Source of the DNA: Akebia trifoliata
Taxonomy: Eukaryota; Streptophyta; Magnoliopsida; Ranunculales; Lardizabalaceae
Length of the DNA stretch: 64,000 nucleotides
Reading direction: 5' to 3'
NCBI GenBank assembly: GCA_017979445.1
Contig: CM030717.1
Span: forward strand, 13,936,086-14,000,085
Under the pieces are notes generated by a model. The model saw only the letters and a program-made list of their open reading frames with translations. It ran no database searches and was not told the DNA's origin. Below, in pieces: positions 37,865 through 49,252 of this stretch (within the stretch, counting starts at the first letter, position 1; every line of letters starts with the position of its first letter). Both the position numbers and the translations under genes were made by a program.

Positions 37865-40125
37865 ATCATTACGACGGCCACATCTACTATGGTTTGAAGT
37901 CACCACCATTCATGTTCTAAGTGGGTGTGAATGGCCACCCGATGTACATTTTCCAAAAAATGATATTTTTGGCATATAGTGACTCGCGATGGGTAAGGAA
38001 CTAATCAAACCTAAGGATCAAGGTAAGCGGCTCGGTTGGAGAAAATGGAAGGGGTTAGGCACCCTTTTCTCCCCCGCCACGTGGCAGTAACCTCAAAGAA
38101 CTCGATCATTTTGGTTTTAAAAAAGTGAAAAATAAAGTGGCACATGTCGTGTATTTGTACCCTAAGTAGGGATTTATTTTCGACTTGATCATAGGGTCAT
38201 TTCATAGATGAAAATGATCCTTATAGATCTTTTGCCTTGAGATCGACTCATCTTAAATCCATTTAAAATAAAGTGAGGATGAGAGGGGATAATAGAAGAG
38301 AGAGAAGGAGAGGGTAGAGAACAAAAAAAAAGGGGGGGTACTTCGAACCCACCTTGATACTTCAATGTTTTCTTTTCTTTTCTTTACTACCTTCTTCTTC
38401 TTTCAGTCTTCTTGAGTCCTTGGTAGAATGTGAGAGAATGTATTTATTTGTAGAATATTATTGGGAGATTAGAGAAGAGATGAGGAGAGAAAATAGATTT
38501 TTTTGTTTTTTTTTAGCAAGACTTGGTAAAGAGAATTGGTGAGAGAGAATTGATAATAGTGGTTAACCCATTTTGAAAAGAAGGGAGGGGTATTTATAGA
38601 TGTTTGGGAGATGCTTAGGGGTATAATGGGGTGATTGGTTAGGATAATGGATAATGGCATTTGTTTTAGAAGGGAAGGGTATGAAATTTAAAGTGAATGT
38701 GAGGATAATTGTGTAATGAGTGGAAATGGATGAGGTTTAGATCCAAATGGGTTGGATCCTACCCAAATCCATTTGGGTAGAATGTTTGGTGAGATGAGAT
38801 GAGTGATGGTTGATAGAGAGAATAGGGGTGTAAGGTGTTAGGTGTTTGATTGAGTGTTGGGTTGATGGAAGAGGTGAGGTGTTAGATTTGGGGGGATGGG
38901 TAGTGTAAGAAGTTGGTTGACTGGATTTTAGGAGGATTGAGGAGATGAAGACATGTGACAAATGGGGAGATGATGAGATTGGTTGATTGGTGATGGTGGT
39001 TGGTTGATTAGAGAGAAGGGTATGGGTTAGTTTGATGATGATGGTGGGAGGTATGGGTTGAGGTGATTTTGTTGGAGTATTTTGAGGAAAGTGATGAGTG
39101 TAGATGTGGGTTGTGATGTGGGTAGTTGATGATATTAGAGAATGATGATAGGTTAGGGGGTGTAAGGTATGGGTTGTGATGTGGGTAGGGTATGAATTAT
39201 TTAGAGAATGATGATGGGGGTAGGTGATTAGATGAGGGAGGTGAAAGGGGATGATGAGATGTGTCATCTTTTGATGTTGAAAGGGTGATTGGTTGATATG
39301 GGTAAGGCTTGATGGGTTTTGGGTTGTGGATTAGAGGTGGGTTGGGTATGGATAGTGGTTTGTGGGTTTTTGATGTATTGGGCTTGGGCTTTAGGAGGGT
39401 TGTAAGTTATTTTGGCTTGAATGGGGTTTGATTTGAATTTGATTTTGAGGGTGGGTAGGTTTTAGGGTTTAGGTGACATGGGGTTAATTTTAGGTTAAGG
39501 TGTAAGGTGGGAAATTGGTTTTTGGATAATTCAGGGTTTATGGGCTTTGAATGGGCTTAAAATGTTTGTGGATTTTGAGGTAGAGCGGTGGAGGGTAGAT
39601 GAAGGGTAGGTATCCTAAATCTCACATTTTTTAATTTTTAATTTTTTTGCATTTTTTGAAATCATTGATTTAATCAAAAATACCACGTGTTGGCAAATCG
39701 GGCTTTTTGGGCCCGTTGGGGAATTTTATCGAGCTTTTGGTATTTTTTGGATGCAAGCGTGGAACGGTGAAGTTTGGGAAAGCGTAGGATGGGTCTGATC
39801 CCTTTGGTGGGTCCCTTAGACCATTGGGAGGTCTTAGGGGCCTCGGTTCAATCAAAAGGCCATTTTTCAGTGATTTGGGTCCCTAAAGTCCGTTGGCAAA
39901 TTTTGTCGAAAATCGATGTTTCTAGTGGAGCGGGATAGATGGGAGCATGTCGAGCCTTTTCATGCGGGCCCATTAGACCCTTAAGGGGTCTTAGGGTCCT
40001 CAATTTTGACGAAAGTGCTACATTTCAATGATTTGGTCATTTGAGGCCCGTTGGCCAAGTTTATTGGAAAATTACTATTTTTGGGCCTTTTCGAGCATGG
40101 GCCCATTCAAATTGGGGTGTCTACA
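37865..40125 (-). mobile_element. 3' LTR of Tat element 1 (left end approximate)
   Basis: On the minus strand it starts TGTAGACACCCCAATTTGA at 40125, directly after a polypurine tract. This matches the start of the lone LTR at 8080. It carries the family motif GGTGCCTAACCCC (plus-strand position about 38050-38070). It includes a nearly cytosine-free G/T-rich block (about 38640-39560) and imperfect repeats of about 160-175 bp around 'cccgttgg' (39697-40060). The inner end is uncertain because the partner 5' LTR lies beyond the window. The 176-codon minus-strand frame here (38737-39267) is low complexity and not a gene. Confidence 0.7.
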
Positions 40126-40139
40126 ACTGCCCTTCTTTG
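40126..40139 (-). other. Polypurine tract of Tat element 1
   Basis: CAAAGAAGGGCAGT on the minus strand, directly before the TG of the LTR. Element 2 has CAAAGAGGGGCATC at the same place. Confidence 0.8.
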
Positions 40140-40529
40140 CAGGAATTGCGTGCAAAGAACTGCAAAGAATAGACTAAACCCCTATTTGTACCAGTCACAA
40201 CTTTGTAAAACACGACTTTTGAACTACCGATCGAATTGATGACTTTTGTAAAGAATGGTTACTCAAGCACTGGGTCTGACAGAGTTACCTTATTAATTCC
40301 TTGATCTCGATGGCGCAGAGCTCGTGTGAGATCTCAGATTTGATGAAAATTTGTTGAATTTAAAAATCTAGATATTTCTTCAGTCGTGTTTTGACAGATC
40401 GGATTCGAATGCAACTTGAAAAAGGCTTTTGATATATACCTTTTTAGAATTTCTGATTTTTTTGTATTTTTGATTTTTGATTTTTGATTTTTTTTTTAAT
40501 TTCTTGATTTTTTTTTTTGAGAAGGCTTA

Positions 40530-41963
40530 ATGGGGTTTGAACAAGCTGGTGTTCACACTTTCCTTGCTAAGGTCTCGCTGCAATGAGGCCTGATCGAGGC
40601 TATGTTGACGTGTTGGGTTCCCGAACTCAACCTTTCTCGATTTGGAAAGCATGAAATGACTCTCATTATTGAGGAGATTGAAATATTATTAGGTATCGAG
40701 ATGTCGGGTATCGTAAGTTTTTGAGGATTCCGGGTGGCGAAATTGTCTTGAAGACGATGTCTAGATCCTTCTTGGTTGAGCATTTTACAGATCCCTCGAA
40801 ACTGTTGGTTCCTTTTAATGCTCTCACTTTGATGGTGGTGAGTCAACTTTTATTTCCGATTAGTGGAGATAGCATGGACCTTTCTCTCATTCACGTGATT
40901 CAACAAGTCTAGGAGGGACGTCGGTTGGCCCCGATGCTTTTGAGCGAGATGTTCCAATCTCTCACAGCTTGTTCCTCTGGTCGTGATCGAATTTTTCGAG
41001 GATGTGCTCTACTCCTATAGGTAAATTCCAAACTTAGCTTAGTTTTAAATTTAAACTTAAATTTACTAGTTTTCAAAGTTTAGAATGCTCCTGTTATTGT
41101 ACCTTTGGTTTATGGATCATCTGGCTTCAATTGAAGTTGTTAATCGCTCATTTTGCATTAAAGCCGATCTCGTTCTTATGATGTCAAGACGAGTCGCTCC
41201 CTTCGTTTCAGGTGGCAAGGAAGATTGGTATTCTTTTGTCGGCAACCTTGCAGATGAAGAAGTAAAATGGGTAGATGCATTCCAACCTCGAGGATCTCTT
41301 GTGATTGCATTCGATGGTGCCCATTTTCTCATTTTGATTGGTCTTCACGAGGCAACTCATTATGTACCACTTCGGGTTCTTCGTCAATTTGGTTATGATC
41401 AGGGTGTACTAATTTCTGAGAATTTCAATGAGTTGGTTGGCCTTTTATCAACTGTACTTTTGAGTCGACTCGTAAAAGAATGGGGTCGATTTGAGGTTCT
41501 GAGTCGACCCGTCTTTGCAGCGCACCTATTCCCGGCATACTTGCATTAGATTCGAGAACTCGTTTCTAGGAGACCCTCGGTGTCGATAGTTCCCCGAATA
41601 CGCCCGGGTGTTTCGTCCTTATTTGATTATCGAGATCGAGTTGAGGAGTCTCAGACTGATAATCGTCGAATTCAGGTTATATGGCTCAAATCCGAAAAGA
41701 AAATGTAGAAAGAGATTGCTCGGTTAATATCTGCTCTTGCTCAGTCTGGATCTAGTGATAGTGGTAAAGTAGCTAGGCTTCAAGTTGAAGTTGCTAAGTT
41801 GAGGGATCGACTTGCCTAGTGTCCTCATTTTAAGGACTTTGCAGCATATTTGGTGAGCCGTGATGCTTTAGATGCCGAGAAAGTAATAATGAGCCAGACT
41901 GCCCGGATTCATGCTTTGGAGGAACACCTTGACTTTTTTTTCATTTCTCACCATGATGTTTGA
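40530..41963 (+). pseudogene. Antisense plant-mobile-domain ORF of Tat element 1, broken
   Basis: Plus-strand frames from ATG 40530 read MTLIIEEIEILLGIEMSG, then GRRLAPMLLSEMFQSLTA and RIFRGCALLL. After a 63-bp intron-like gap (GT at 41021, AG at 41082-41083) come LWFMDHL, FDGAHFLILIGL and PLRVLRQFGY. This is the order of the plant mobile (aminotransferase-like) domain. The part after 41550 is a charged coil (KVARLQVEVAKLRDRLA) ending at TGA 41961-41963. Breaks: TGA near 40584, a frameshift near 40710, TAG codons near 40911, 41548, 41707 and 41817. The proposed intron does not restore the frame, so it is doubtful. It lies antisense between pol and the 3' LTR, where Tat elements keep extra ORFs. 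Function unknown. Confidence 0.75.
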
Positions 41964-43410
41964 TTGATTGCGTTATACTCCCACTTTTTGTATTTTCTTT
42001 TCATTATCCGAATGTAATGCAAAATGTTGAAAAATTAATGCAAAGAAAATAGGTTTTGTACTTACTTGGCCTCAGGTATATCTATTATTTCTGAAAACAC
42101 GAAATTTTGTTGAATGAGACCTAGATTTGTCGTCATTGGCCAAAATAATAGTTTTTTTTTTTTTAATTTTATGAGGATGTCTCTATCAAATGAGTATGGT
42201 AAATTCAGAATTTGTAAAATCGTTGGTTGTGACGGTTTTGATGCTTTTGCCAAACACAGGGGATACAAACGTCAATTGTTCTTTTGATTCCTTTAGAGTC
42301 ATCCCCAGTGCCTTTGTATTTGGAGGATTGTTATCTACTCGGGACATGGGTTTTCTTGGAAAGATTTTGCCATTCACAGTTTATACTCTTGCGGGCCAGG
42401 AGTTTTGTTTTTTTTTTTTTTTTTTTTCCTCACCCTTATTGTCCCTGGTGCCAATTACGGTTTTCACCAAACCCGGTTTTCACATTTTTGCGCATCGACG
42501 TCCTTTTGGGATTTTCATCATGCCGGTGGCTTTGATCCTGTCATAGTCTGATTCTTTTACTCATAACGCCCTTACAGATTTTCACTGTGCCCTTTCAGAA
42601 TATGCTTGCATTTTTAGATTTTTACATTACAGTTCTGTTCGAAGTCTCTACGTCTTTGTGGCTTGGTGACTCAAGTTGAGCAGCGAGTTCGACGACTCTA
42701 CTCTTGTAGTGGCACTCTTTCTTGAGTAATCGATATAGATTCCCCTCTTGAGTTTGTTGACGACTATTTGTGGTTCGGCAACTCAAGTTGAGTCGTAAGA
42801 TCGGCTACTCTACACTTCTCTTTTTTTTCGAATATCCGACCTAGATTCCCCTCTCGAGTATTCCAACAACATACAAGGCTTTGAGGTTCGGACCAAGTCG
42901 CAAGATCATTGGTGCTGCCATCCTCACTGTGTTGCCCTGGAACATTTCCTGATTAGAAAGAACTTTTAATAGGATGAAACGTTGACTTAGGCTTACGGTA
43001 GTGGAAAGGATACAAAAAAGTTAAGGTCTGGGTTTATCTAGAATGGATTAGACATGGGGTTCGTCTATTTTTACTTTGAAAAGGTGATCTATGTCACCTC
43101 CCAGCTTCTCTCGAACTTGTTTAGGCTGGAGATTTGGTTCAAGCTCAGATCAAGTATCCGAGTTTTTAATTTTTTGATTTTTTTTGTATTTTTAGTCGTT
43201 CACAATTTATCTTCATGCGGGCCAGGAGTAATTTGATGATGTTCCTCCTTGAGTTTCTGATTTTCTCTTTGATTCTTTTTTTTTTTTGTAATTGTTAACT
43301 TGCCCCAGTCTTAGGTTAAGAAACAAACGTGATGGCTCAAAAGGGTTGGCTAGGGTTGATAGTTAGTTTAAGATAGCAGAGATGGCCTTTCATCATCTCA
43401 GGATCAGTTT
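41964..43410. other. Spacer between the antisense ORF and the pol end, with an imperfect 110-bp duplication
   Basis: No gene. T-rich tracts occur near 42150, 42410 and 43280. Two diverged copies of about 110 bp lie at roughly 42660-42880 ('actcaagttgag' at 42669 and 42780, 'tagattcccctct' near 42735 and 42845). Confidence 0.7.
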
Positions 43411-44590
43411 TTAAGCGTGGTATTTCTTAACAGTGTCAACATTGATCACTTGTGGGAAGACTTGTCCATCCATTTCCGTAAGGATCAGAGCTCCTCCAGT
43501 CATTACCTTCTGCACGATGAATGGTCCCCCGTAGTTCAGTCTGAATTTCCTCTAGCATCTTCTTGGATTAGCAAAATCTTCTTCAAAACAAGGTCTCCTG
43601 GTGAGAAATCTCTAGGCTTGACTTTTTTGTTGTAGGCTCGGGCTATCCGTCGTTAATAGATTTTTCCATGGCAAATGACTGTAAGGTGCTTTTCTTCAAT
43701 CAGATTCAGTTGATCAAATCGAGCTTGAACCCATTCCGTTTCATCGAGCTCTGCTTCTTTCAATATTTAGAAGAAGGGAATCTCAACCTTAACGGGTAAG
43801 ACTGCTTCCATTCCATAGACCAATGAATACGGAGTTGCCCCAGTCGAAGTTCTGAACAAAGTTCGATAGGCTTGAAGTGCAAAAGGCAACATGTCATGCC
43901 AGTCTTTGTACGTAACTGCCATCTTCTCGATTATTTTCTTGATATTCTTGTTGGCTGCCTCGATTGCTCCGTTCATCTTAGGTCTGTAGGGTACAGAGTT
44001 GTGATGAGTGATCTGGAAGTCTTCGCACATTTTGATCATATCGTTGTTCTTGAAGTTCTTGGCGTTATCAGTCACTAGTCCACTGGGAAGCCCATATCTG
44101 CAGATAATATTGTTCTTAACAAACTTCAAGACATTGTTTTTGGTGACATTGGCATATGAAGCAGCTTCTACCCACTTGGTGAAGTAGTCGATAGCTACTA
44201 GAATGAAACGGTGCCCATTAGCAGCTTTTAGCGAGATCTGACCGATGACGTCCATGTCCCAGAGCTAGAAAGGCCAAGGGGTGGTCATGCTATGCAATTC
44301 TGATGGTGGAGCATTGATCTTGTTGGCATAAATTTGACATAAATGGCATTTGTGGACATGCTGGTAGCAATCACTCTTCATTGTAAACCATTAGTATCCC
44401 ATCCTCATGATCTTCTTGGTCAGCATGTGACCATTCATGTGGGGTCCAAAGACTCTCCCATGTACAGTCTCAATTAGTCGTTTCGCTTCTGTTTCTACTA
44501 CATACCGACGTAAGACCTCGTGGTGCGATTTCTTGTACAGGATGCCATTACTGATGAAGAATTGCCCTGTCAATTTTTGAATAGTCCTTC
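43411..44590 (-). pseudogene. Tat element 1 integrase
   Basis: C-terminal part of gag-pol. It inserts retrotransposon cDNA into host DNA. The zinc-binding region is readable around GPHMNGH and CYQHVHKCHLCQ (about 44430-44320). The core has all three acidic residues in place: WDMDVIG (about 44255), VTDNAKNF (about 44075) and NGAIEAANKN (about 43965). The end reads VDTVKKYHA followed by a TAA at 43411-43413, the normal place for a pol stop in this lineage. In-frame stops include one near 44390 and one just before LWDMD (about 44260). The longest open piece is 162 codons (43767-44255). Confidence 0.92.
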
Positions 44591-45140
44591 AATCATTTGG
44601 CGTTACATTTGAGGGGATGGTTCAATCTTTGATATATGCCCTGATGTCTGAGTACCAAGACTTTTCTTCAGATTCTTCTACTTCGACGAGTAAGCAATAT
44701 GCCGGTTCATCTTGAATCCCAATCTTAATAGGGTCGATGACCAGATCTTCTGAAATACTAATCATGGAAGCAAGCGTGGCTAGTGCATCTGCAAATTGAT
44801 TTTTATTTCTCGGCATGTATGTGAATGAAATCTTGTCAAAGCGTGAGCTCAGTTATTCTAAATACTCGTGGTAAGGGATCAGTCTATGTTCTCGAATTTT
44901 CCATTCTCCAGTCGTCTGAGAAACTACTAAGCTTGAATCTCCGAAAACATCGATCTCATCTACCTCGAGATTCAGTGCTGCTTTCAACCCTGTTATGCAT
45001 GCTTCATATTCAACCTCGTTGTTAGAGTATTGGAACTTCAGCCTGATTGCAATTGGCACGTGAGACCCATCTGGTTTAATCAAGACTGCCCCTACTCCGT
45101 TTCCTTTCTGATTGGCTACTTCGTCGAAGTACATTTTTCA
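44591..45140 (-). pseudogene. Tat element 1 second (archaeal-type) RNase H
   Basis: The frame reads MYFDEVANQKGNGVGAVL, then NNEVEYEACITGLKAAL and FGDSSLVVSQTTGEW, the signature order of an RVT_3/aRNH domain. The acidic residues in YFD, EYEA and GDS are present. A following part reads MPRNKNQFADALATLAS, with its acidic residue also present. An RNase H of this type between the gypsy RNase H and integrase defines the Tat lineage. Stops: TGA at 45138-45140 (reads PG*KMYFD), one near 44853 and one at 44622-44624. Confidence 0.9.
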
Positions 45141-45521
45141 ACCTGGTTTGTCATCATCGTCCTCAATCTCAGTGAATAGTATGGCTTCATCGTGGAAGTT
45201 TGTCTTTAGTGGCTCATAGTCAGGCAACGAGTGCTCGGCGAGGTGGTCGGCGATGACTTGTCCTTTGATAGCTTTTTGAGTGACATAGGTGATGTCAAAC
45301 TCAGATAATAATAGTTTCCATTTTGCAGTGCGACCTGTTAATGCTGGTTTCTCGAATAGGTATTTCAGGGGGTCCATCCTGGCGATTAGCATAGTCGAGT
45401 AACTCAGCAAATAGTGACGTAGTCGTTGAGATGCCCAGACTAGTGCACAATAAGTTTTCTCAAGCATTGAATATTTTGCTTCATACTCGATAAACTTCTT
45501 ACTGAGATAATAGATATCATG
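45141..45521 (-). pseudogene. Tat element 1 RNase H (gypsy type)
   Basis: In frame with the RT after a TAA at 45522-45524. It reads YYLSKKF, then LEKTYCALVWASQRLRHYLL and DPLKYLFEKPALTGR. It ends with EFDITYVTQKAIKGQVIADH, the usual junction pattern of gypsy RNase H. It belongs to the reverse transcription enzyme and removes RNA from the RNA:DNA hybrid. Confidence 0.9.
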
Positions 45522-46848
45522 TTATTTCCGTCCTGATTCATCATGTTGTCCTAGAACGCACCCCATTGATGTTTCTTGTTCTGAGATATACATCAGCAGA
45601 GGTCGTCTTGGAGTAGGAGAAACCAAGACTAGTGGATTGAGCAGATATTGTTTGATCTTATTGAATGCTTCCTGACAGTCTTTGTTCCACTTCTTCGGCG
45701 TATCATTCCTCAGTAGCTTGAAGACCGGCTCACAGATAGGTGTGAGCTGAGCAATTAAACGACTAATATACTGTATTCTTCCCAAGAATACCCGAACATT
45801 TCTCTCTGAAACAAGTACTTTCATCTCGAAGATATACTTGATTTTTGTCGGATCTATCTCGATACCTCTTCTGCTGACAATGAACCCTAATAACTTGCCC
45901 GATGTTGCCCCGAATACACACTTTGCTGGATTAAGCCTTAAACTGTACTTCCTCAGCCTGTCGAACAACTTCTTGAGATTTATCAGATGATCTTCTTCTA
46001 TGCCAGATTTAGAGATCATGTCGTCTACATAGACCTCCATTTCCTTGTGAATCATATCTTGGAATAATGCGGTCATTGCCCGTTGGTAAGTCGTCCCTAT
46101 GTTCTTCAGCCCGAATGGCATGACTTTGTAGTAGAAAGTACCCCATGGTATGATGAATGTTGTCTTTTTCTGGTCTTCTTCTGTCATTTTTATTTGATTA
46201 TAGCCTAAGAAACCGTCTATGAACGAGAACATGTCGTGCCATGCTGTACTATCGACTAAAGTGTCGATGTATGATAGTGGAAAATCATCCTTAGGACTGG
46301 CCTTGTTCAAGTCTCGATAGTCAACACACATGCATACCTTCCCATCTTTCTTAGGTATTGGGACAACGTTAGCTAACCACTCGGGGTATGTAGAAACTGC
46401 AAGAAATCCTGCTTCGAACTGCTTCATGACCTCATCCTTCACCTTGAGGGTCCATTCTGGCTTCAATCTTCTTAGTTTTTGTTTGATCGATTTGCTTCCA
46501 GTAGCGATTGGCAGTTTGTGGATGATCAGATCTGTGTCTAGCCCAGGCATATTCATGTACGACCATGCAAAGACATCTTGATACTTCCGTAAGAGTTTGA
46601 TCATTTCTTCTTTCTGTTGCGACGTTAATAAAGCTCTGATCTTGACAATTCGTGGGTCATCTTCAATACCAAGATTGATTAAATTTGTATCATCGATGTT
46701 TGGCTGAACACATTTTTCATGACGTTCTACCAAGTCTTTGATTTCTTTGGGTGGGTACTCCATTTCGTCTTCAGACTCTTCTTCGATCCCCATGAGGTCA
46801 AAGTCGAGTTCAAGATTGAAATCATACTCATCACTTTCAAACTCCGTT
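45522..46848 (-). pseudogene. Tat element 1 reverse transcriptase (pol exon 2)
   Basis: Open for 423 codons from 46793 and continuing upstream to the proposed acceptor at 46849. Reverse transcriptase motifs occur in order: VPIPKKDGKVCMCVDYRDLN, PLSYIDTLVD, FSFIDGFLGYNQI, MPFGLKNIGTTYQRAM, then the catalytic YVDDM near 46030. LGFIVSRRGIEIDP and LGRIQYISRLI follow. Catalytic aspartates are present. It ends in a premature TAA at 45522-45524 (reads ESGRK*HDIYY), beyond which the RNase H continues in the same frame. Confidence 0.95.
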
Positions 46849-46995
46849 CTATCTAGATACCATTTGATTGAGACAAATCTCTTGAAAACTCTTTTTTTGG
46901 TCTTTGAAAAATATCTATTTTTTTACAATTTTTAAAGATTTTTTATTTTTTTTATTTTTTGAGAGATATTTTTTTTTTTTTTATTTTCTGGATAC
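46849..46995 (-). other. Probable 147-bp intron between protease and RT exons
   Basis: On the minus strand the donor is TTTCAG|GTATCC (exon ends 46996) and the acceptor is CTAGATAG|AACGGAG (exon resumes 46848). Splicing joins AG to A and gives an open phase-2 junction reading SSYF-R-TEFESDE. The excised piece is A/T-rich and holds the in-frame TAA at 46932. Ogre-type Tat elements are known for an intron at this place in gag-pol. Predicted from sequence only. Confidence 0.6.
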
Positions 46996-48941
46996 CTGAA
47001 ATAAGAAGAACAATCATGCAAATTCATTAATAAAGATAGGGAGCCCTCAAAACAGTCTTTACCCGAGGACGAGGGCTCATTATGATCCTCGGGCAAACTA
47101 AATTCGACTAATGGCATTTTTTTTGAGGCCTCAACAGCTTCAAGGGTCAACAGGAATTCCTCCCAGTTGTTTAGAACTTTCCCTTCTTTGAGGGGGCAGA
47201 TGAGATGAGAAAGTGATTTGTTGGATGATTTGGTTGATGGTTCGGAGATGACCATTATCTCCGATTGATTATTATTGTCTGGTTGGGGCATAGTCCCTCC
47301 CAAGCTGGGTAGGATGACGACGGATGCCCAGTCGATTCCAGTGGGAAAGGGTGATTCTTTCTCTTGGCTTGTGGTGATTTCCACTTTTGTAGGCTCTTGG
47401 ATAGTCTCTGATAGACTTTCGTTGGAATCCCCATTGAATAAAATATCAATGCCTTCTATGAAGGATGGTTGGGACTCCAAAACTGAGTCTTTATGAATGT
47501 GCACAGGTTTGAAATTTACCACTTTTGGCCTTTTTACCGATCTTTTTGGCAGTAGTTCTGATAAATTGTCGGGCCTAATCTGTGATTTTGGGAAGTTAAC
47601 GCTAATATGTGGAACTCTGCCTAGATTCCAGACCTTCGGTTCATGGTTTTGCCTTATCGTTAATCGAAACTCTTTTTTCTTGTCATTCATTTCTGTAATA
47701 TCCTTTTTTGTGGGCCTAAACCCCATACCAAAATAAGGAGTGTGCTTTTTTGCTTCAATCGGCGTAGTTTTCCCTCTTCCTCCTGGTCCCAACCCCTGTC
47801 TGGGTCGGTTACCTGCTCTTTTGAAAACCCGGCCAATCATTAGATTTGTCCGTGATAGCTCTGCATTTACTTTCTCCTTCCCTTTTTTCACGCGGTTGAC
47901 AGCAGCAAATTGATATGAATGATAGAATGCCTTGTCCTTCGTCATTTCGATATTGATAAACAGCACATCTGGAGCTCTCCCAGTTGGGATAAGATTTTCT
48001 GCTAATACTGATATCATCCTCTTCCCCATGGTAAATTTGACTCTTTGATGCAACGAGGAAGGTACAGCCCCTACTATATGGATCCACGGCCTGCCCAGTA
48101 ATGAATTGAAGGTTGTCGGTATCTCCATGACTTCAAATGTTACCTCAAAGGTGCAAAGACCTATAGTAATTGGTAGGTCTACCTCTCCCAAAGAATCTCT
48201 GCTTGAACTGTCAAAGCCTCAGACAACCTTGTTGTTGGGCTTGACATGTGACCAAGCAGCATTGAGTTTTTGGAAGGTTTCAAGCGAACTGACATTGAGG
48301 GCCAAGCCATTGTCAATCAGTACCCTAACAACCATTATGCCCTTGGACATGACCATGATATTTAACGGTTCCACGTGCCCCCGTCCCTCTGGTACGAACT
48401 CTCCTTCTGTGAAGATTATGGGATTGGGAGCCATGATTTGTTTGACTGTTTGTTCTAGTTGCTCCGGCGAAGTGGTTGCAGGTATATGCGATTTCCCCAA
48501 GACTCTCAGTAATGCCTCTTGGTGTTCTTCTGACTTTTGCATCAAACTCAGAATGCTAATTTGAGCTGGTTGTTTGTTCAATTGATCCACTATATTATGC
48601 TCACTCTTGCGAACGAACTTAATGAAATTCGTAGCCTCCTTATCTATCACTTTTGCCTTCTCTTCTGTCTTGTCATCTTTGTACAACTTACCATTTCCTT
48701 TTGTCTTCCTTTTTTCTTCATCTGTCACCTCTTATGTGGTCTCTTTCATTTCTTCCCTGATGCTTACCCATTTTTCTAATAATTTTTGGCATCTCCCTGC
48801 CCTTGTCATATGGTCGATATCAGCCACCATTACTTTCTTCATGGTCTCAACCCCTATGGTAGTGATGATGGTAATCTCGTAGCTCCAAGGCATTGCCTGG
48901 TTGGAACTATAAGAAAATGGTTTAGGTGAGTGTATGGTCAT
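46996..48941 (-). pseudogene. Tat element 1 protease region (pol exon 1)
   Basis: One frame holds PKPFSYSSNQAMPW, then FIKFVRKSEHNIVDQLNKQP and the aspartic protease motif VLIDNGLALNV (about 48320). FNSLLGRPWIH and a long variable linker follow, up to the intron. The D-N-G form of the active site with LNV is usual in Tat proteases. Breaks: TAA at 48732-48734 (reads TT*EVTD) and TGA at 48219-48221 (reads KVV*GFDSS, probably CGA to TGA). The intact 46932-48191 piece is 419 codons, including a few inside the proposed intron. The protease would release the mature retrotransposon proteins. Confidence 0.88.
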
Positions 48942-49252
48942 GGGAGGTGGATCGGGTTTTACATTGAGAATGAGGGGTGGTGGTGATGATTTGGATATAG
49001 TGGTTATGTGAGGAGTTGATGGAGTGTATGGTATGACAAGCTGTGGACGTGAAGATGAAGTGTATGGTATATGAAGGGGGGTCGGGTTGATCCTTGATAA
49101 TTTAGCAGTGTGTATGGTATAACAAGAGACGGTCGGGTCGAATTTTAATTGTTTAGTGATCCGAAAGGTATAACTAAAGGTGGTTGGGAAGCAGTATTTT
49201 GATGAGTGGGATGGATGGTGAGGTCGGCTAGTCTAAGTGGCAATTGTGAATT
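48942..49252 (-). other. Pro/Thr/Ser-rich linker between gag and protease, frame damaged
   Basis: The minus-strand frame next to the protease reads IPYTPSTPHITTISKSS and LILNVKPDPPP. The plus-strand repeat 'gtgtatggtat' gives the low complexity. A variable linker is normal here in Tat gag-pol. The frame does not match that of the gag piece to the right, so at least one indel has occurred. Confidence 0.6.

Noticed and set aside
37840..37865. Possible degenerate primer-binding site (minus strand ACGAATCTACTG) beside the element 1 LTR
   Set aside because: Too many mismatches to TGGCGACTCTGCTGGGG, and no gag follows on that side.
38737..39267. 176-codon Thr/His/Pro-rich minus-strand frame
   Set aside because: Low-complexity translation of a G/T-rich LTR segment; no start context or domain.
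41117..41332. Minus-strand frame inside the plant-mobile-domain pseudogene
   Set aside because: Shadow of the plus-strand coding sequence.
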